Numbered from the stretch's first letter, positions 19,474-29,877 are shown. The stretch: DNA of 64,000 bases from CADEEN01 sp963706685 (GCA_963706685.1 CAVPMY010000006.1:1-64000); one strand, 5' to 3'. Notes: generated by a model not told the origin, from the sequence alone. Numbers and translations: made by a program.

Positions 19474-21084
19474 TTAGCGTCGGCGCGCGTCCTCGCGGAT
19501 CATGTCGACGGCCTTCTCGGCCATCATCACGGCCGGTGCATTGGTGTTGCCCGAGACCAGCGTCGGCATGGCCGAGCAGTCGATCACGCGCAGGCCCTCG
19601 ATGCCGTGCACGCGCAGGCGCGCGTCGACGACGGCACCGGCGGCCGGGTCCTGGCCCATCTTGCAGGTGCCCGTCGGGTGAAAGATGGTGGCGCCGTTGT
19701 TGCGGCAGAACTCCAGCAGCGCAGCGTCGTCACAGGCATCCGGGCCGGGCTTGACCTCGCGCTTGATGAAGGGGCGCATCACCGACGACGCGGCGATCGC
19801 GCGGGCCGCCTTCATGCCGGCGACGGCGGTGCGCCGGTCGAGATCGGTGGACAGGTAGTTGGGCTGCATTTCCGGCGGCTCGAACGGATCGGTCGACTTG
19901 ATGCGGATGTGGCCGCGCGACTCAGGACGCAGCTGGCAGATCGACATCGTCATGCCGGAGAACGGATGCACCTTGCCGCCGGCCATGTCGGCCGACAGCG
20001 TGGCGACGTGGAACTGGATGTCCGGCGTCTTGGCTTCGTCCGGCAGCGCACGCATGAAGCAGCCGCCCTGGTTGATGCCCACGGCCAAGCGGGCCGCTGC
20101 GGTAGAACAACCATTGCAGCCCAGCTTGGCCTGACCGAACAGCGAGTTGAGGTCATCGTTGGTGGTGCGCCGCGTCGACTCGAAGATCAGGCGGATCTGC
20201 AGATGGTCCTGCAGGTTTTCGCCGACGCCCGGCAGATCGTGGACCACCGGAATGCCGTGCTTTTTCAGCAGCGCAGCCGGGCCGATGCCTGAGAGCTGCA
20301 GCAGCTGCGGCGACTGGATGGCGCCGGCGGAGAGCAACACCTCGCCGCGGCAGCGGGCGACCTTGTCGACGCCGCCCTGGCGGTAGTGCACGCCGACGGC
20401 GCGCTTGCCTTCGATGACCACGCCGGTGGCCTGCGCATCGGTTTCGATGCGCAGGTTGGCACGTGCTTGTGCGGGCCGCAGGTAGCCCTTGGCCGTGCTC
20501 CAGCGCCAGCCCTTCCAGGTCGTCAGCTGGTAGTAGCCGGCGCCTTCCTGTTGGGCGCCGTTGAAGTCGTCGGTGCGCGGCACGCCGATCTCGCCGGCGC
20601 CGTCGATGAAGGCTTCGATCAGCTCGTTCTTCGCGCCGATATCGGACACCGACAAGGGGCCATCGCCACCGTGATAGTCGTTGGCGCCACGTTGATTGCG
20701 CTCGGACTTGATGAAGTAGGGCAGCACATCGTCGTAGCCCCAGCCCGCGTTGCCCAGATCGCGCCAGTGGTCGTAGTCTTCACGCTGGCCGCGGATGTAG
20801 ATCAGGCCGTTGATCGAACTCGAGCCGCCCAGGGTCTTGCCGCGCGGCCAGTAGATGCGGCGCCCGTTCATGTTGGGATCGGGGTCGGTGTGGAAGCACC
20901 AGTTGTACTTCTTGCTCCACATCGTCTTGCCATAGCCGATCGGCAGATGAATCCAGAACGAACGGTCGGCCGGGCCGGCTTCGAGCAGCAGCACCCGCGT
21001 TGCCGGGTCTTCGCTCAGGCGTGCCGCCAGGACCGCGCCGGCCGACCCTGCGCCCACGACGATGTAGTCATAGTCCGTGCTCAT
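19474..21084 (-). CDS. iseJ: GMC-family FAD alcohol dehydrogenase, candidate isethionate dehydrogenase
   Basis: 536 residues from the ATG before STDYDYIVVGAGSAG. GMC landmarks: Rossmann GAGSAGAVLAARLSED (~9-24), signature 1 around GKTLGGSSSINGLIYIRG, signature 2 GAIQSPQLLQLSGIGP, and the C-terminal HPTGTCKMG with the active-site NTNAPAVM. GMC enzymes oxidise primary alcohols with FAD. With an IclR gene divergent, a TRAP importer downstream and xsc nearby, the set matches described isethionate clusters (IseJ, IseR, IseKLM), where isethionate is oxidised to sulfoacetaldehyde. Choline dehydrogenase-like enzymes are the alternative; no betaine aldehyde dehydrogenase is adjacent. Confidence 0.68.
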   Translation of the reverse strand: MSTDYDYIVVGAGSAGAVLAARLSEDPATRVLLLEAGPADRSFWIHLPIGYGKTMWSKKYNWCFHTDPDPNMNGRRIYWPRGKTLGGSSSINGLIYIRGQREDYDHWRDLGNAGWGYDDVLPYFIKSERNQRGANDYHGGDGPLSVSDIGAKNELIEAFIDGAGEIGVPRTDDFNGAQQEGAGYYQLTTWKGWRWSTAKGYLRPAQARANLRIETDAQATGVVIEGKRAVGVHYRQGGVDKVARCRGEVLLSAGAIQSPQLLQLSGIGPAALLKKHGIPVVHDLPGVGENLQDHLQIRLIFESTRRTTNDDLNSLFGQAKLGCNGCSTAAARLAVGINQGGCFMRALPDEAKTPDIQFHVATLSADMAGGKVHPFSGMTMSICQLRPESRGHIRIKSTDPFEPPEMQPNYLSTDLDRRTAVAGMKAARAIAASSVMRPFIKREVKPGPDACDDAALLEFCRNNGATIFHPTGTCKMGQDPAAGAVVDARLRVHGIEGLRVIDCSAMPTLVSGNTNAPAVMMAEKAVDMIREDARRR

Positions 21085-21185
21085 GGGCAGGCCCTTGTCT
21101 CGGCGAAAGACCTGTCGAAGGGCGCATGGAGGAAAGTCGGATTGCAAACGTGGGCCATTGAGGTACATCATAGAACTCATGTTTT

Positions 21186-21202
21186 CGGAACGCAATGTTC
21201 CG
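21186..21202. promoter_or_regulatory. Palindromic IclR-type operator in a divergent promoter
   Basis: CGGAAC and GTTCCG flank GCAAT, a perfect 6-bp inverted repeat midway between the GMC operon start (21084, minus) and the IclR start (21221, plus). Flanking sequence is AT-rich (GTTTT before, TTTTAG after). One regulator bound here could control both directions. It shares the GGAA...TTCC core with the palindromes at 7393 and 37345. Confidence 0.7.
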
Positions 21203-21220
21203 TTTTAGAGGTTTTCCCGT

Positions 21221-22018
21221 ATGTTCAACGAAGAAAAAGCCGCTGCGAAACCTGAAAACACCGAAGAAATTCGTGGTTTCGGCTCTGCCGGGGCACGCAG
21301 CCTGGCGCTGCTGTCGCTGCTCGCTGCCGAGGGCCGCGCGCTGTCGCTGGCCGAACTGGCGGTGCGGTTGTCGTTGCCCAAAGCCACTGCCCATCGCTTG
21401 TGCATGCAGTTGGTCGAGGGCGGTTTTCTCACCCGCGGACTGTCGGAGCGAGAGTTCACCGTCGGCCCGGCGCTGCGGCAACTGGCTTTCGACACCCTCA
21501 ATCACGGCACAGTCAGGGGCCTGCGACACGAGGTGCTCAACGCGCTGGTGCGTGAGGTCGGCGAGACCTGCAACTTCACGACGCGCGATGGCGCAGCCGT
21601 GCTCTACCTCGACCGCGTCGAAGCGCCGTGGCCGTGGCGCTTGACGCTCGACGTCGGGGCGCATGTGCCGCTGCATTGCACGGCCAGCGGCAAGCTGTTT
21701 CTCGCCTTGATGGCGCCACGGACGCGGCGCGCGCTGATGGCCGGCCTGACGCTGACGCCCATGACCGAGCGCACGCTGCACAGCGTGACCGCGCTCGAGG
21801 CCGAATGCAAGGCGATCGCCGAGCGAGGCTACTCGGTGGACGACGAGGAGTTCGTCACCGGCCTGGTCGCGCTGGCCGTGCCGGTGCGTGATGCGCAAGG
21901 TGCCGTCCGGGCCGCCTTGGCCGTGCATGCGCCCACGGCGCGCATGTCCGTGGCGGCAGCGCGCGAACGCCTGCCGGCGCTGCTCGCCGCGGCCGAGCGC
22001 ATGCGCAGCCTGCTCTGA
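21221..22018 (+). CDS. IclR-family regulator of the isethionate-type module
   Basis: 265 residues, intact. Helix-turn-helix at ~25-85 (ALSLAELAVRLSLPKATAHRL), effector domain at ~95-260 with NFTTRDGAAVLYLDRVEAPWP, HCTASGKLFLALMAP and the terminal YSVDDEEFVTGLVALAVPV. It is divergent from the GMC-TRAP operon and followed at once by tauE no. 2, as expected for an IseR-like local regulator. The intergenic palindrome at 21186-21202 is its likely site. Confidence 0.85.
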   Translation: MFNEEKAAAKPENTEEIRGFGSAGARSLALLSLLAAEGRALSLAELAVRLSLPKATAHRLCMQLVEGGFLTRGLSEREFTVGPALRQLAFDTLNHGTVRGLRHEVLNALVREVGETCNFTTRDGAAVLYLDRVEAPWPWRLTLDVGAHVPLHCTASGKLFLALMAPRTRRALMAGLTLTPMTERTLHSVTALEAECKAIAERGYSVDDEEFVTGLVALAVPVRDAQGAVRAALAVHAPTARMSVAAARERLPALLAAAERMRSLL

Positions 22019-22020
22019 GC

Positions 22021-22776
22021 TTGACGCCCGCACTTGCGCTTGCCTGGCTGGTGGTCTTTGCCGCCGGCATCGTGCGTGGCTTCTCCGGCTTCGGCTTCTC
22101 GGCACTGTGTGTTGCCGGCCTGTCGCTGTTGCTGCCACCGGCGCAGGTGGTGCCGCCGGTGTTCATGCTCGAAGTGCTGGCCAGCATCACGCTGCTGCGC
22201 ACGGCGCTGCGCGATGTCGATTGGCGCTGGCTGGGCTGGCTCGTTGCCGGCAACGTGCTGTTCATTCCGCTGGGCGTGGCCACGCTGGCCTGGCTGCCCG
22301 AAACGCCGCTGCGGCTGTTGATCGGCGCCTTGCTGCTGGCCGCCGCGCTGTTGCTGCGCGGCGGCGCCGCGTTCGGTCTGGCGCCGACACGCGGCGTGCG
22401 CGCGGCCACCGGCGTTGTCTCGGGCTATGTCAATGGCCTGGCGGCCATCGGCGGCATCGCGGTCGCAGTGATCATGAGCACGGCGCAGATGGCGCCGGCG
22501 GCGATGCGAGCGACGCTGATCGTGCTCTTTCTCTTTACCGATCTGTATGCACTCGCCAGCGCGGCATTGCTCGGTGCCGGTGGTGGCGCGTCGCTGCTCG
22601 GTACGCAGACGATTCAGCACGCGCTGTGGTGGACCCCGGCGATGTTGGCCGGTATCTGGGTCGGCCACCGCAGCTTCAAGCAGGTGAGCCCGGCGCGCTT
22701 TCGCCAGATCGTGCTCAACCTGCTGATCGCGATCGCGGCGCTCGGCGTGCTGCGCGCGCTGTGGGCGCTGCTCTAG
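22021..22776 (+). CDS. tauE: TauE/SafE-family exporter no. 2
   Basis: 251 residues from a TTG start two bases after the IclR stop. It has about eight membrane segments and the paired repeat motifs (GIVRGFSGFGFSAL at ~15-28, GVVSGYVNGLAAIGG at ~125-140). It is closely related in layout to the copy at 14209, so the genome carries one anion exporter per sulfonate module. Its role is presumably sulfite or organosulfonate efflux. It ends 7 bp from the convergent aminotransferase gene. Confidence 0.8.
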   Translation: MTPALALAWLVVFAAGIVRGFSGFGFSALCVAGLSLLLPPAQVVPPVFMLEVLASITLLRTALRDVDWRWLGWLVAGNVLFIPLGVATLAWLPETPLRLLIGALLLAAALLLRGGAAFGLAPTRGVRAATGVVSGYVNGLAAIGGIAVAVIMSTAQMAPAAMRATLIVLFLFTDLYALASAALLGAGGGASLLGTQTIQHALWWTPAMLAGIWVGHRSFKQVSPARFRQIVLNLLIAIAALGVLRALWALL

Positions 22777-22783
22777 CGCCTGA

Positions 22784-24108
22784 TCACGCGGCGATGGCCT
22801 CGCGAATCTTGTTCGTGATCTCGTCGATGTGCGATTTTTCGGCGATGAAGGGCGGTGCGACGATCAGCGTGTCGCCGGTGCTCTTCAGGTTCAGGCCGAT
22901 GTCGTAGAGCTTCTTCTGCAACTCGTGGCCGCGCGCGCCCGGGCCGCCGACGGCGGCAACTTCGACGCCGGCCATCATGCCGATCGAGCGGACGTCGACC
23001 ACGCCCGGCGCGTCGGCCAGCGAATGCATGGCATCGAGGAAGTACGGGCTCATCGCCGCGGCGCGCTCGATCAGCCTCTCGTCGCGGAAGATGTCCATCA
23101 TCGCCAGGCCCGCGGCGCACGAGGCCGGATGCGCCGAGTAGGTGTAGCCGTGGAAGAACTCGATGCCCGTCTTCGGGCCGGCGTCGGTGATCGTGTCGTA
23201 GATCTCCTGCCGCGCCGCCACCGCACCCATCGGCTGCGCACCGTTGGTGATCGCCTTGGCCATCGTCATCAGGTCCGGCGTGACGCCGAAGGCCTGCGCG
23301 CCGAAGTTCGCGCCCATGCGCCCCCAGCCGGTGATGACCTCGTCGAACACGAGCAGGATGCCGTTGTCGTCGCAGATCTTGCGCAGCCGCTCGAGGTAGC
23401 CCTTGGGCGGCGGCAGGCAGCCGAACGAGCCGGCGGTGGGTTCGACGAACACCGGCCGCGATGTTCTCGCCGCCGTAGAGCTGTGCACAAGCGCTGCAGG
23501 TCGTCGGCGAGGTCGGCGCCATGCTCGGGTTGGCCGCGCATGAACTTGTTCTGCGGCAACCCGGTGTGGCGCATGTGATAGACGCCGGCCAGCCCGGCGC
23601 CGTAGGCGCGCCGGTTGTTGACCATGCCGGCCAGCGCCACGCCGCCCATGTTGACGCCGTGATAGGCGCGCTCGCGCGAGACGAACAACTGGCGCTGCGA
23701 CTGGCCGCGCACGCGGTGGAACATCAGCGCGATCTTCATCGCGGTGTCGACCGCCTCGGAGCCCGAGTTGACGAAGAAGATGCGGTTCAGATCGTCCGGC
23801 GTGTATTCGGCGACGCGCGGCCGCCAGCTCGAAGGCCTTGGCGTGTCCGCGCAGGAACGGCGCGGTGAAGTCCAGCGTCTGCAATTGCTCGATAGACCGC
23901 TTCGGCAATCTCGCGCCGGCAATGGCCGGCGGCCACGCAGAACAGGCCCGACGAGGCATCGATCACCTGGCGGCCGTCGGGCGTGTAGAAGTACATGCCC
24001 TGAAGCGCGCGCGAACAAACGCGGCTCGGCCTTGAACTCCTTGTTGGCAGAGAACGGCATCCAGTACGGTTGCAGCGAGGCGCTGACTTGCGGTTCGGCG
24101 TGGCCCAT
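22784..24108 (-). CDS. Class III omega-amino acid-pyruvate aminotransferase, candidate taurine-pyruvate aminotransferase, multiple frame slips
   Basis: About 440 residues reassembled over at least five slips (about 24000, 23900, 23825, 23470 and nearby). Segments in order: YWMPFSANKEFKAEPRLF, MYFYTPDGRQVIDASSGLF, FFVNSGSEAVDTAMKIAL, ERAYHGVNMGGVALAGM, FDEVITGWGRMGANF with the PLP aspartate, and MAKAITNGAQPMGAVA with the lysine. This is the omega-amino acid:pyruvate group, which accepts beta-alanine and often taurine. In this setting transfer of the taurine amino group to pyruvate, giving sulfoacetaldehyde and alanine, is plausible (Tpa). Beta-alanine or homotaurine are alternatives. It is divergent from the FAD enzyme at 24340. 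Confidence 0.68.
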
Positions 24109-24339
24109 GGCGTGCTCCTGTCGGTTGCTGGTGGCAATGACCGATTCTCGGCGCAATCGGCATCGTTGCGCCCCCGCCGGCGCGGCGCCATGTCATCTGG
24201 CACCATCGGCAGTGGCCAAGTGGCTCCGCGAGTTGCCTCGGCGGGGCACCGATGGCGTCTGCGAGGGCAATCACTTTCCTGGCAGCCAGCAACATCCCCG
24301 TTCTTCCATCTCGACGACATCAACCACCGGAATCAAGCC

Positions 24340-26768
24340 ATGGCGCATACCTATCGAACCGCCATCATCGGCGGCGGCATCGTCGGCGTTTCCACCGCCT
24401 ACCACCTGGCACAACTCGGCCAGAGCGACGTCGTCGTGCTCGAGCGCGCCGAGTTGACCTCGGGCTCGACCTGGCATGCCGCGGGCAACCTGCCGCACTT
24501 CCACGGCAGCTACAACGTGATTCGGCTGCAGCAATACGGCAAGGCGCTGTACCGACAGCTGGACCAAGACAACGAACAACCGGTGGGCTTGCACTGGACC
24601 GGTGCCTTGCGTCTCGCGCACACCGAGCAGCGTGTCGATGAGTTCGAACGCGTGGCGGCCATGGGTCGCTCGCTCGGCCTGGAGATGCGCATGATCGATG
24701 CGCAGGAGTGCCGCCGCCTGCATCCCTTCCTCGATCCCGCGGGGCTGAAAGGCATCCTGTGGGATCCTGTGGACGGCCATGTCGACCCGACCAGCCTGAC
24801 CAACGCCCTGGCCAATGTTGCGCGCAAGCGCGGCGTGACCATCAAACGCAACAGCCCGGTGACGTCGATTCGCGCGGCGCGTCGGGGCAGTGGCTTCTCG
24901 AGACGCGAGCCGGTGCGGTGCAGGCCGAGCAACTCGTCATTGCCGCCGGATTCCGCAGCCCGGAAGTGGCCGCGATGCTCGGGCTGACGATTCCGCTGGC
25001 CAACATGGAGCACCAGTACCTCGTCACCGACAGCGTGGCCGAACTGGTTGCCCACGGCAAAGAAGTGCCGATGGTGCGCGACCCCGATGATTCCTATTAC
25101 CTGCGCCAGGAGGGCAAGGGTTTCATCCTCGGCCCGTATGAACATTGCAGCAAGCCGTGGGCGGTCGACGGCGTGCCGGCGAGCTTCGGGCAAGAACTGC
25201 TGGCGCCCGATCTGGATCGCATCGAAGACATCGTCGCCATGGCGATGGAGCGCACGGCCATCACCATGAACGCCGGCATCAAGACCATCGTCAACGGCCC
25301 CATCACCTACACGCCCGATGGCGCGCCGCTGATCGGGCCGGTGGCCGGCATCGATGGCCTGTTCCTCAACACCGGCTCGGGATTCGGCATCGTGCAGGGC
25401 GGCGGCAGCGGCAAGGTCTGCGCCGAATGGTTGCTGCACGGCGAAACCGAATGGGACCTGTGGGAGCTCGATCCGCGACGCTTCGGCGGCCACTACACGC
25501 CGGCGCAGACCGTCGACAAATGCGTCGAGATCTACAACCACGAATACGCGGCGGGTACGCCGTACGAGTACGAGATGCGTCCCGCGGCGCGCGGCATCAA
25601 GACGACGCCGGCCACGAAGCGCCACGACGCGGCGGGTGCCGTGTTCTTTGCCCGCTACGGCTGGGAGCGCGCCGCCTGGTACGCGCCCGCCGCCAGCGAG
25701 CGGCGCGAACAGCACAGCTTTCGCCGCAGCAACTGGTTCGAGCCGGTGCGCGAAGAATGCCTGGCCGCGCGCGACGCGGTGGCGATGCTCGACCTGACGC
25801 CGTTCTCGAAATGGGAAGTGCGCGGCGCCGGTGCCCGCGCCCATCTCGACCAGGTCGGTGCCAACCGTGTGCCGCGCAAGACCGGCGGCGTGGCATTGAC
25901 GCATGCCCTCAATGAAAACGGCGGCGTCTGCAGCGAGTTCACCGTGACCTGTCTGGCCGACGACCACTTCTATGTGGTCAGTGCCGCGGCAGCAGAAGAT
26001 CACGACTCGGACGTGCTGCGCGCCGGCCTGCCCGCCGACGGCTCGGTCGACATCCAGCGTTGCACGGCGCAGTGGGGCTGCCTGCTGCTCACTGGGCCCG
26101 ATGCCCGTGCGGTGCTGGCCAGCCTGTGCGACGCCGACCTGGGCAACAAGGCCTTCCCGTGGCTGACGGCGCAGAATCTCACCGTCGCCGGCATGTCACT
26201 GCGCGCATTGCGGGTGAGTTTTGTCGGTGAGCTGGGTTGGGAGTTGCACCATCCGATCGAGCAGCAAGGCGAATTGTTCGACGCGCTGATGCAAGCCGGC
26301 GCCGGCCATGGCATCCGACCCATCGGTCTGCGCGCCATGGATTGCCTGCGCATCGAGAAGTGTTATCGCAACTGGCGCAGCGACCTCAACACCGAGTTCA
26401 CGCTGCTCGAAGCCGGCATGCAGCGTTTTTGCAAGCTGGACGACGAGCGCAACTTCCGCGGCAAGAGAGCACTCGTGGCCCAAGCCGCTGACGCTCTGAA
26501 GCGTGTGCTGGTGCTGCTCGATGTCGACTCGATCGACGCCCATTGCATCGGCGCCGAACCGGTGCTGATGGATGGCACCATCGTCGGCATCACCACCAGC
26601 GGTGCCCACGGCATGCGCTGCGATCGCAGCCTGGCGCTGGCCTATGTGGCGGCCGAACACGCGTTGCAGGGCCGGCAGTTGCAGGTCGATCTGCTCGGCC
26701 AACGGCTTGCTGCGACGGTGCATCTCGAAGCACTGTACGACCCACAAAACGAGCGGCTGCGCGCCTGA
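24340..26768 (+). CDS. FAD-dependent amine dehydrogenase with GcvT-type folate domain (DMGDH/SarDH family) no. 2, one frame slip
   Basis: About 809 residues: FAD domain at the N-terminus (TAIIGGGIVGVSTAYHLA; GSTWHAAGN with the FAD-linking histidine), then FAO and aminomethyltransferase domains (FARYGWERAAWYAP; LLLTGPDARAVLASL; FVGELGWELHHP). A missing base near 24875 shifts the frame; the rest is continuous. It lies between the omega-aminotransferase and the TauR-like regulator, which suggests an amine substrate such as an N-methylated taurine entering the taurine route by demethylation. That substrate is inference; dimethylglycine or sarcosine remain possible. Confidence 0.83.
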
Positions 26769-26783
26769 ACGCCGACTTGCTAC

Positions 26784-26873
26784 AAGAATGAGGACGTTCG
26801 GGAAATCGAGTTCGCTGTTGTCGATCGGCAGCTCGAAGGCCTTGCTGCGCTTGCCGGCGATGCGTTCGGCCAC
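26784..26873 (-). pseudogene. C-terminal remnant of a TauY-like FAD oxidoreductase
   Basis: On the minus strand ~30 codons read AERIAGKRSKAFELPIDNSE followed by LDFPNVLIL. The intact FAD enzyme at 32188 ends with QRIAGKTDKAFELPIYNSAL and EYPNVFNLV, so about 21 of 29 positions agree. The rest of the gene is absent. It is a scar left beside the tauR-like gene by loss of a second tauY copy, or by a rearrangement that moved tauY to 32188. Confidence 0.75.
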
Positions 26874-26902
26874 GAAGCCGGAACAATCTAGACTGGCAAC
26901 CG

Positions 26903-28435
26903 GTGAGAAACGTCAAACACACGCTGTGGGCGCAAGTCTTTGACTTGCCCGACGAGCCTGCCTTGCCGTTGCAGGCCCGGCTGCGCCTGGCGTTGGTACG
27001 GGAAATCCTGGCCGGCCGGTTGGCCGACGGTGCGTCGCTGCCATCGTCGCGAGATCTGGCGCAGCACACCGGCTTGAGCCGCAACACGGTCACTGCTGCC
27101 TACCGGCAATTGGTCGACGAGGGCTACTTGGTCTCGCGGCCGCGCAGCGGCATCGCCGTGGCTGCGGGGGCGCGGCAGGCGGTAGCCGCGCTGGGCCCGG
27201 CCGCGCCGCTGGCGATTGACGAGTCGGCGCAAAGCGCGCAGGCGCCGGACTGGAACGCGCGTGTGCTGCGCTCGCTGCGCGGCCGACCGACGCTGTCCAA
27301 GCCTGAACGCTGGACCGAGTACCCGTACCCCTTTGTCTACGGCCGCCACGACCCGCAGCTGTTTCCGATCGAAGACTTTCGCGAATGCTGCGTGCGCAGC
27401 CTGGCGCGTGCGCGGCTCGAACAGTGGACGCCGGATTTCGAGACCGACGACGTGCCCGACCTGCTCGAGCAGATCCGCCAACGCGTGTTGCCCAAGCGCG
27501 GCGTGTTCGCGCTGCCCGAAGAGATCGTCGTCACGGTCGGCGCGCAGCAGGCCTTCCACTTGTTGGCCGATGCGCTGTTCGATCAACGCACGCGCGTCGG
27601 TTTCGAGGAGCCGGGCTATCCGCATGCGCGCAACAGCTTCGCCTTGCGCAACCCGCAGTGGGTGAGGGTGCCGGTGGACGGGGAGGGCGCGGTGATCGAC
27701 GACCTGCCGGCACTGGACTACGTGTTTGTCACGCCGTCGCAGCACAGCCCGACCACGGTGACGCTGAGCCTGGAGCGGCGCCAGGCCTTGCTGCAACGCG
27801 CGCAGCGGCAGGGCTTCATCGTCATCGAAGACGACTACGAGGCCGAGAACTTTTTCCAGGGTGCACCGATGCCGGCCCTGAAAAGCATGGACCGCAGCGG
27901 CCATGTCATCTACGTCGGCTCGCTGTCGAAGAGCCTGTCGCCGGCGCTGCGTCTGGGTTATATCGTCGCCTCGCGGCCCCTGGCTTCGGAATTGCGTCTG
28001 TTGCGTCATGCCATGGTCCGCCACCCGAGTGCTTTCCTGCAGCATGCCTATGCGCTGTTCCTGTCGCTGGGCCACCATGAGTCGCATGCGCGGCGTGTCA
28101 ACCAGGTGATGCAGGAGCGCACGCTGTTGACTGCGGCGGGCTTGCGCCGCCACCTGCCGGATTTCGAGTTCGCGATGCCGCAGGGCGGCGCGTCGATCTG
28201 GGTGCGTGCACCGGCCTGGGTCGACGGCACCGAGTTGGCCGCCGCAGCACGCGTGCAAGGCGTGTTGATCGAAGCAGGCGATGTCTTCTTTGCCGCGCCG
28301 CCGTACCCCTGCCCGTACTTCCGGCTGCGCTTGTCGTCGATCGCCACCGCACAGATCGACGCCGGGTTGCGCGCCCTCAGCCTGGCGGTGGCCGATCTGT
28401 CGCGTGCGCGCGGCGTGCCGCGGCCGGCAGGTTGA
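26903..28435 (+). CDS. tauR: MocR-type GntR/aminotransferase-fold regulator, TauR-like
   Basis: 510 residues, intact. N-terminal winged helix of the GntR family (~20-85: SLPSSRDLAQHTGLSRNTVTAAY) fused to a class I aminotransferase fold (~110-490) with VTVGAQQAFHLLADALFD, IEDDYEAENFFQG and the PLP lysine K343 in YVGSLSKSLSPALRLGY. MocR proteins bind PLP and an amino effector; TauR of Rhodobacter activates tpa and xsc with taurine. Neighbouring aminotransferase, TRAP and FAD genes support this, but other MocR members (PdxR, GabR) share the layout. GTG start. Confidence 0.72.
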   Translation: MRNVKHTLWAQVFDLPDEPALPLQARLRLALVREILAGRLADGASLPSSRDLAQHTGLSRNTVTAAYRQLVDEGYLVSRPRSGIAVAAGARQAVAALGPAAPLAIDESAQSAQAPDWNARVLRSLRGRPTLSKPERWTEYPYPFVYGRHDPQLFPIEDFRECCVRSLARARLEQWTPDFETDDVPDLLEQIRQRVLPKRGVFALPEEIVVTVGAQQAFHLLADALFDQRTRVGFEEPGYPHARNSFALRNPQWVRVPVDGEGAVIDDLPALDYVFVTPSQHSPTTVTLSLERRQALLQRAQRQGFIVIEDDYEAENFFQGAPMPALKSMDRSGHVIYVGSLSKSLSPALRLGYIVASRPLASELRLLRHAMVRHPSAFLQHAYALFLSLGHHESHARRVNQVMQERTLLTAAGLRRHLPDFEFAMPQGGASIWVRAPAWVDGTELAAAARVQGVLIEAGDVFFAAPPYPCPYFRLRLSSIATAQIDAGLRALSLAVADLSRARGVPRPAG

Positions 28436-28474
28436 CCGGGTCAGTCCCCGCGATACTCACGAGCGACTGATTGC

Positions 28475-28498
28475 GCGCCTGCGCTGCGGCGCAGGCGC
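28475..28498. terminator. Perfect hairpin between convergent genes
   Basis: GCGCCTGCGC and GCGCAGGCGC form a perfect 10-bp stem with a TGCG loop, between the end of the regulator (28435) and the end of dctM (28527). There is no T-tract on either strand. A bidirectional, factor-dependent or weak terminator is likely. Confidence 0.45.
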
Positions 28499-28526
28499 TG
28501 GTTGCCGCAGCCGAATGCGTTCTCGA

Positions 28527-29877
28527 TCACTTGTAGCCGACCAAACCCGGCAGCCACAGCGACAGTGCAGGGACGTACGCGATGATGAACACCGCGACCG
28601 TCGAGACGAGCACGAAGGGCATCACGCGCACGATGATCTTCTCGACCGGTCTCGCCGCCGATGCCCGAGGCGACGAACAGGTTCTCGCCCAGCGGCGGCG
28701 TCATGAAGCCGATCGACAGCACGCAGATGACGACGATGCCGACATGGGTCGGGTCGGCGCCCACGGTGTACATCACCGGCAGCAGCACCGGCACCAGGAT
28801 CAGGATGGCTGCCAGCGTTTCCATGAACATGCCGACGAAGAGCAGGAAGACGATCATCAGGGCCCAGATGATGTAGATGTTGCTGGTCAGGCGACAGCAT
28901 CGACTCGGCGATCTGGGCCGGAATGCGCTGCTCGACCAGCAGGCGGCCGAAGGCGGTGGCGGTGAACAGGATCAGCAGCACGCGCCCGGTGATCCAGGTC
29001 GTGGTGCGCAGCGGCGTTCTGCATCGCCGGGCAGCTTCAATTCGCGGTGGATGAAGATGCCGACGAACAGCGTGTAGAAGATGGCGACGATGGCCGATTC
29101 GGTGGGCGTGAACAGGCCGGTGTAGATGCCGCCCAGGATGATGAACGGCGCGAGGATGGACCAGAAGCCGCGCCGCAGCGACTTGCCGATTTCGCCGAAC
29201 AGACCAGGTCTCGGTCAGGCCGGTGTAGCCGTTCTTCTTCGAGATGAAGTAGTTCATGATCAGCAGGCCGCCTGCCATCACGATGCCGGGCACCACGCCG
29301 GCCACGAACAGCTTGGGGATCGACAGCGAGGCGAACTGGCCGAACTTCTCGACCGCCTCCGGCGGCGGGTTCATGCCCAGCGCCGAGATGCCGAAGATCA
29401 CCATCGGGATCGACGGCGGAATGATGATGCCCAGGCCACCCGAGGCGGCGGTGACCGCCGACGCATAGCGACCGGTCATAGTTGCGCTTGGCCATGGCCG
29501 GGATCATCAGCATGCCGACCGCGGCCGTGGTGGCCGGGCCCGAGCCCGAGATGGCACCGAAGAACAGGCAGGCCAGCACGGTGGCCGCGCCCAGGCCGCC
29601 GGTGATCGGCCCGGCCAGCGTTTCGGCAATGTCGACCAGGCGCTTCGAAATGCCGGCTGCCTCCATCAGCGCACCGGCCAGCACGAAGGCCGGCAGGGCC
29701 ATCAGCGGAAAGTTGCCGACCGAGTTGAAGGCGATCTGCACCAGGGCGATCGGGTCCTTGTCGAGCACGATGTAGGCGGCCATGCCGGCGCCGCCCGAGC
29801 GCGACGGTGATGGGCGCGCCCAGCAGCAGCAGCAGCATGAAACCGCCAAACAGCAGTTCGGTAACGTAGGTTTCCAT
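28527..29877 (-). CDS. dctM: TRAP transporter large membrane subunit (taurine-type module), about six frame slips
   Basis: About 447 residues, DctM family. Segments in order: YVTELLFGGFMLLLLLGAPI, FVLAGALMEAAGISKRLVD, FFGAISGSGPATTAAVGMLM, LGIIIPPSIPMVIFGISALG, FMETLAAILILVPVLLPV, GFMTPPLGENLFVASGIGG, and the end AYVPALSLWLPGLVGYK. Slips fall near 29795, 29475, 29205, 29010, 28890 and 28645. With dctQ and dctP upstream it makes a complete importer, probably for taurine (TauM-like) given the TauX/TauY-like genes in the same block. Confidence 0.83.

Noticed and set aside
19474..21084. Choline dehydrogenase (betA)
   Set aside because: Similar GMC family, but no betaine aldehyde dehydrogenase or BetI is adjacent; the IclR-TRAP-TauE context fits isethionate better. 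Kept as an alternative only.
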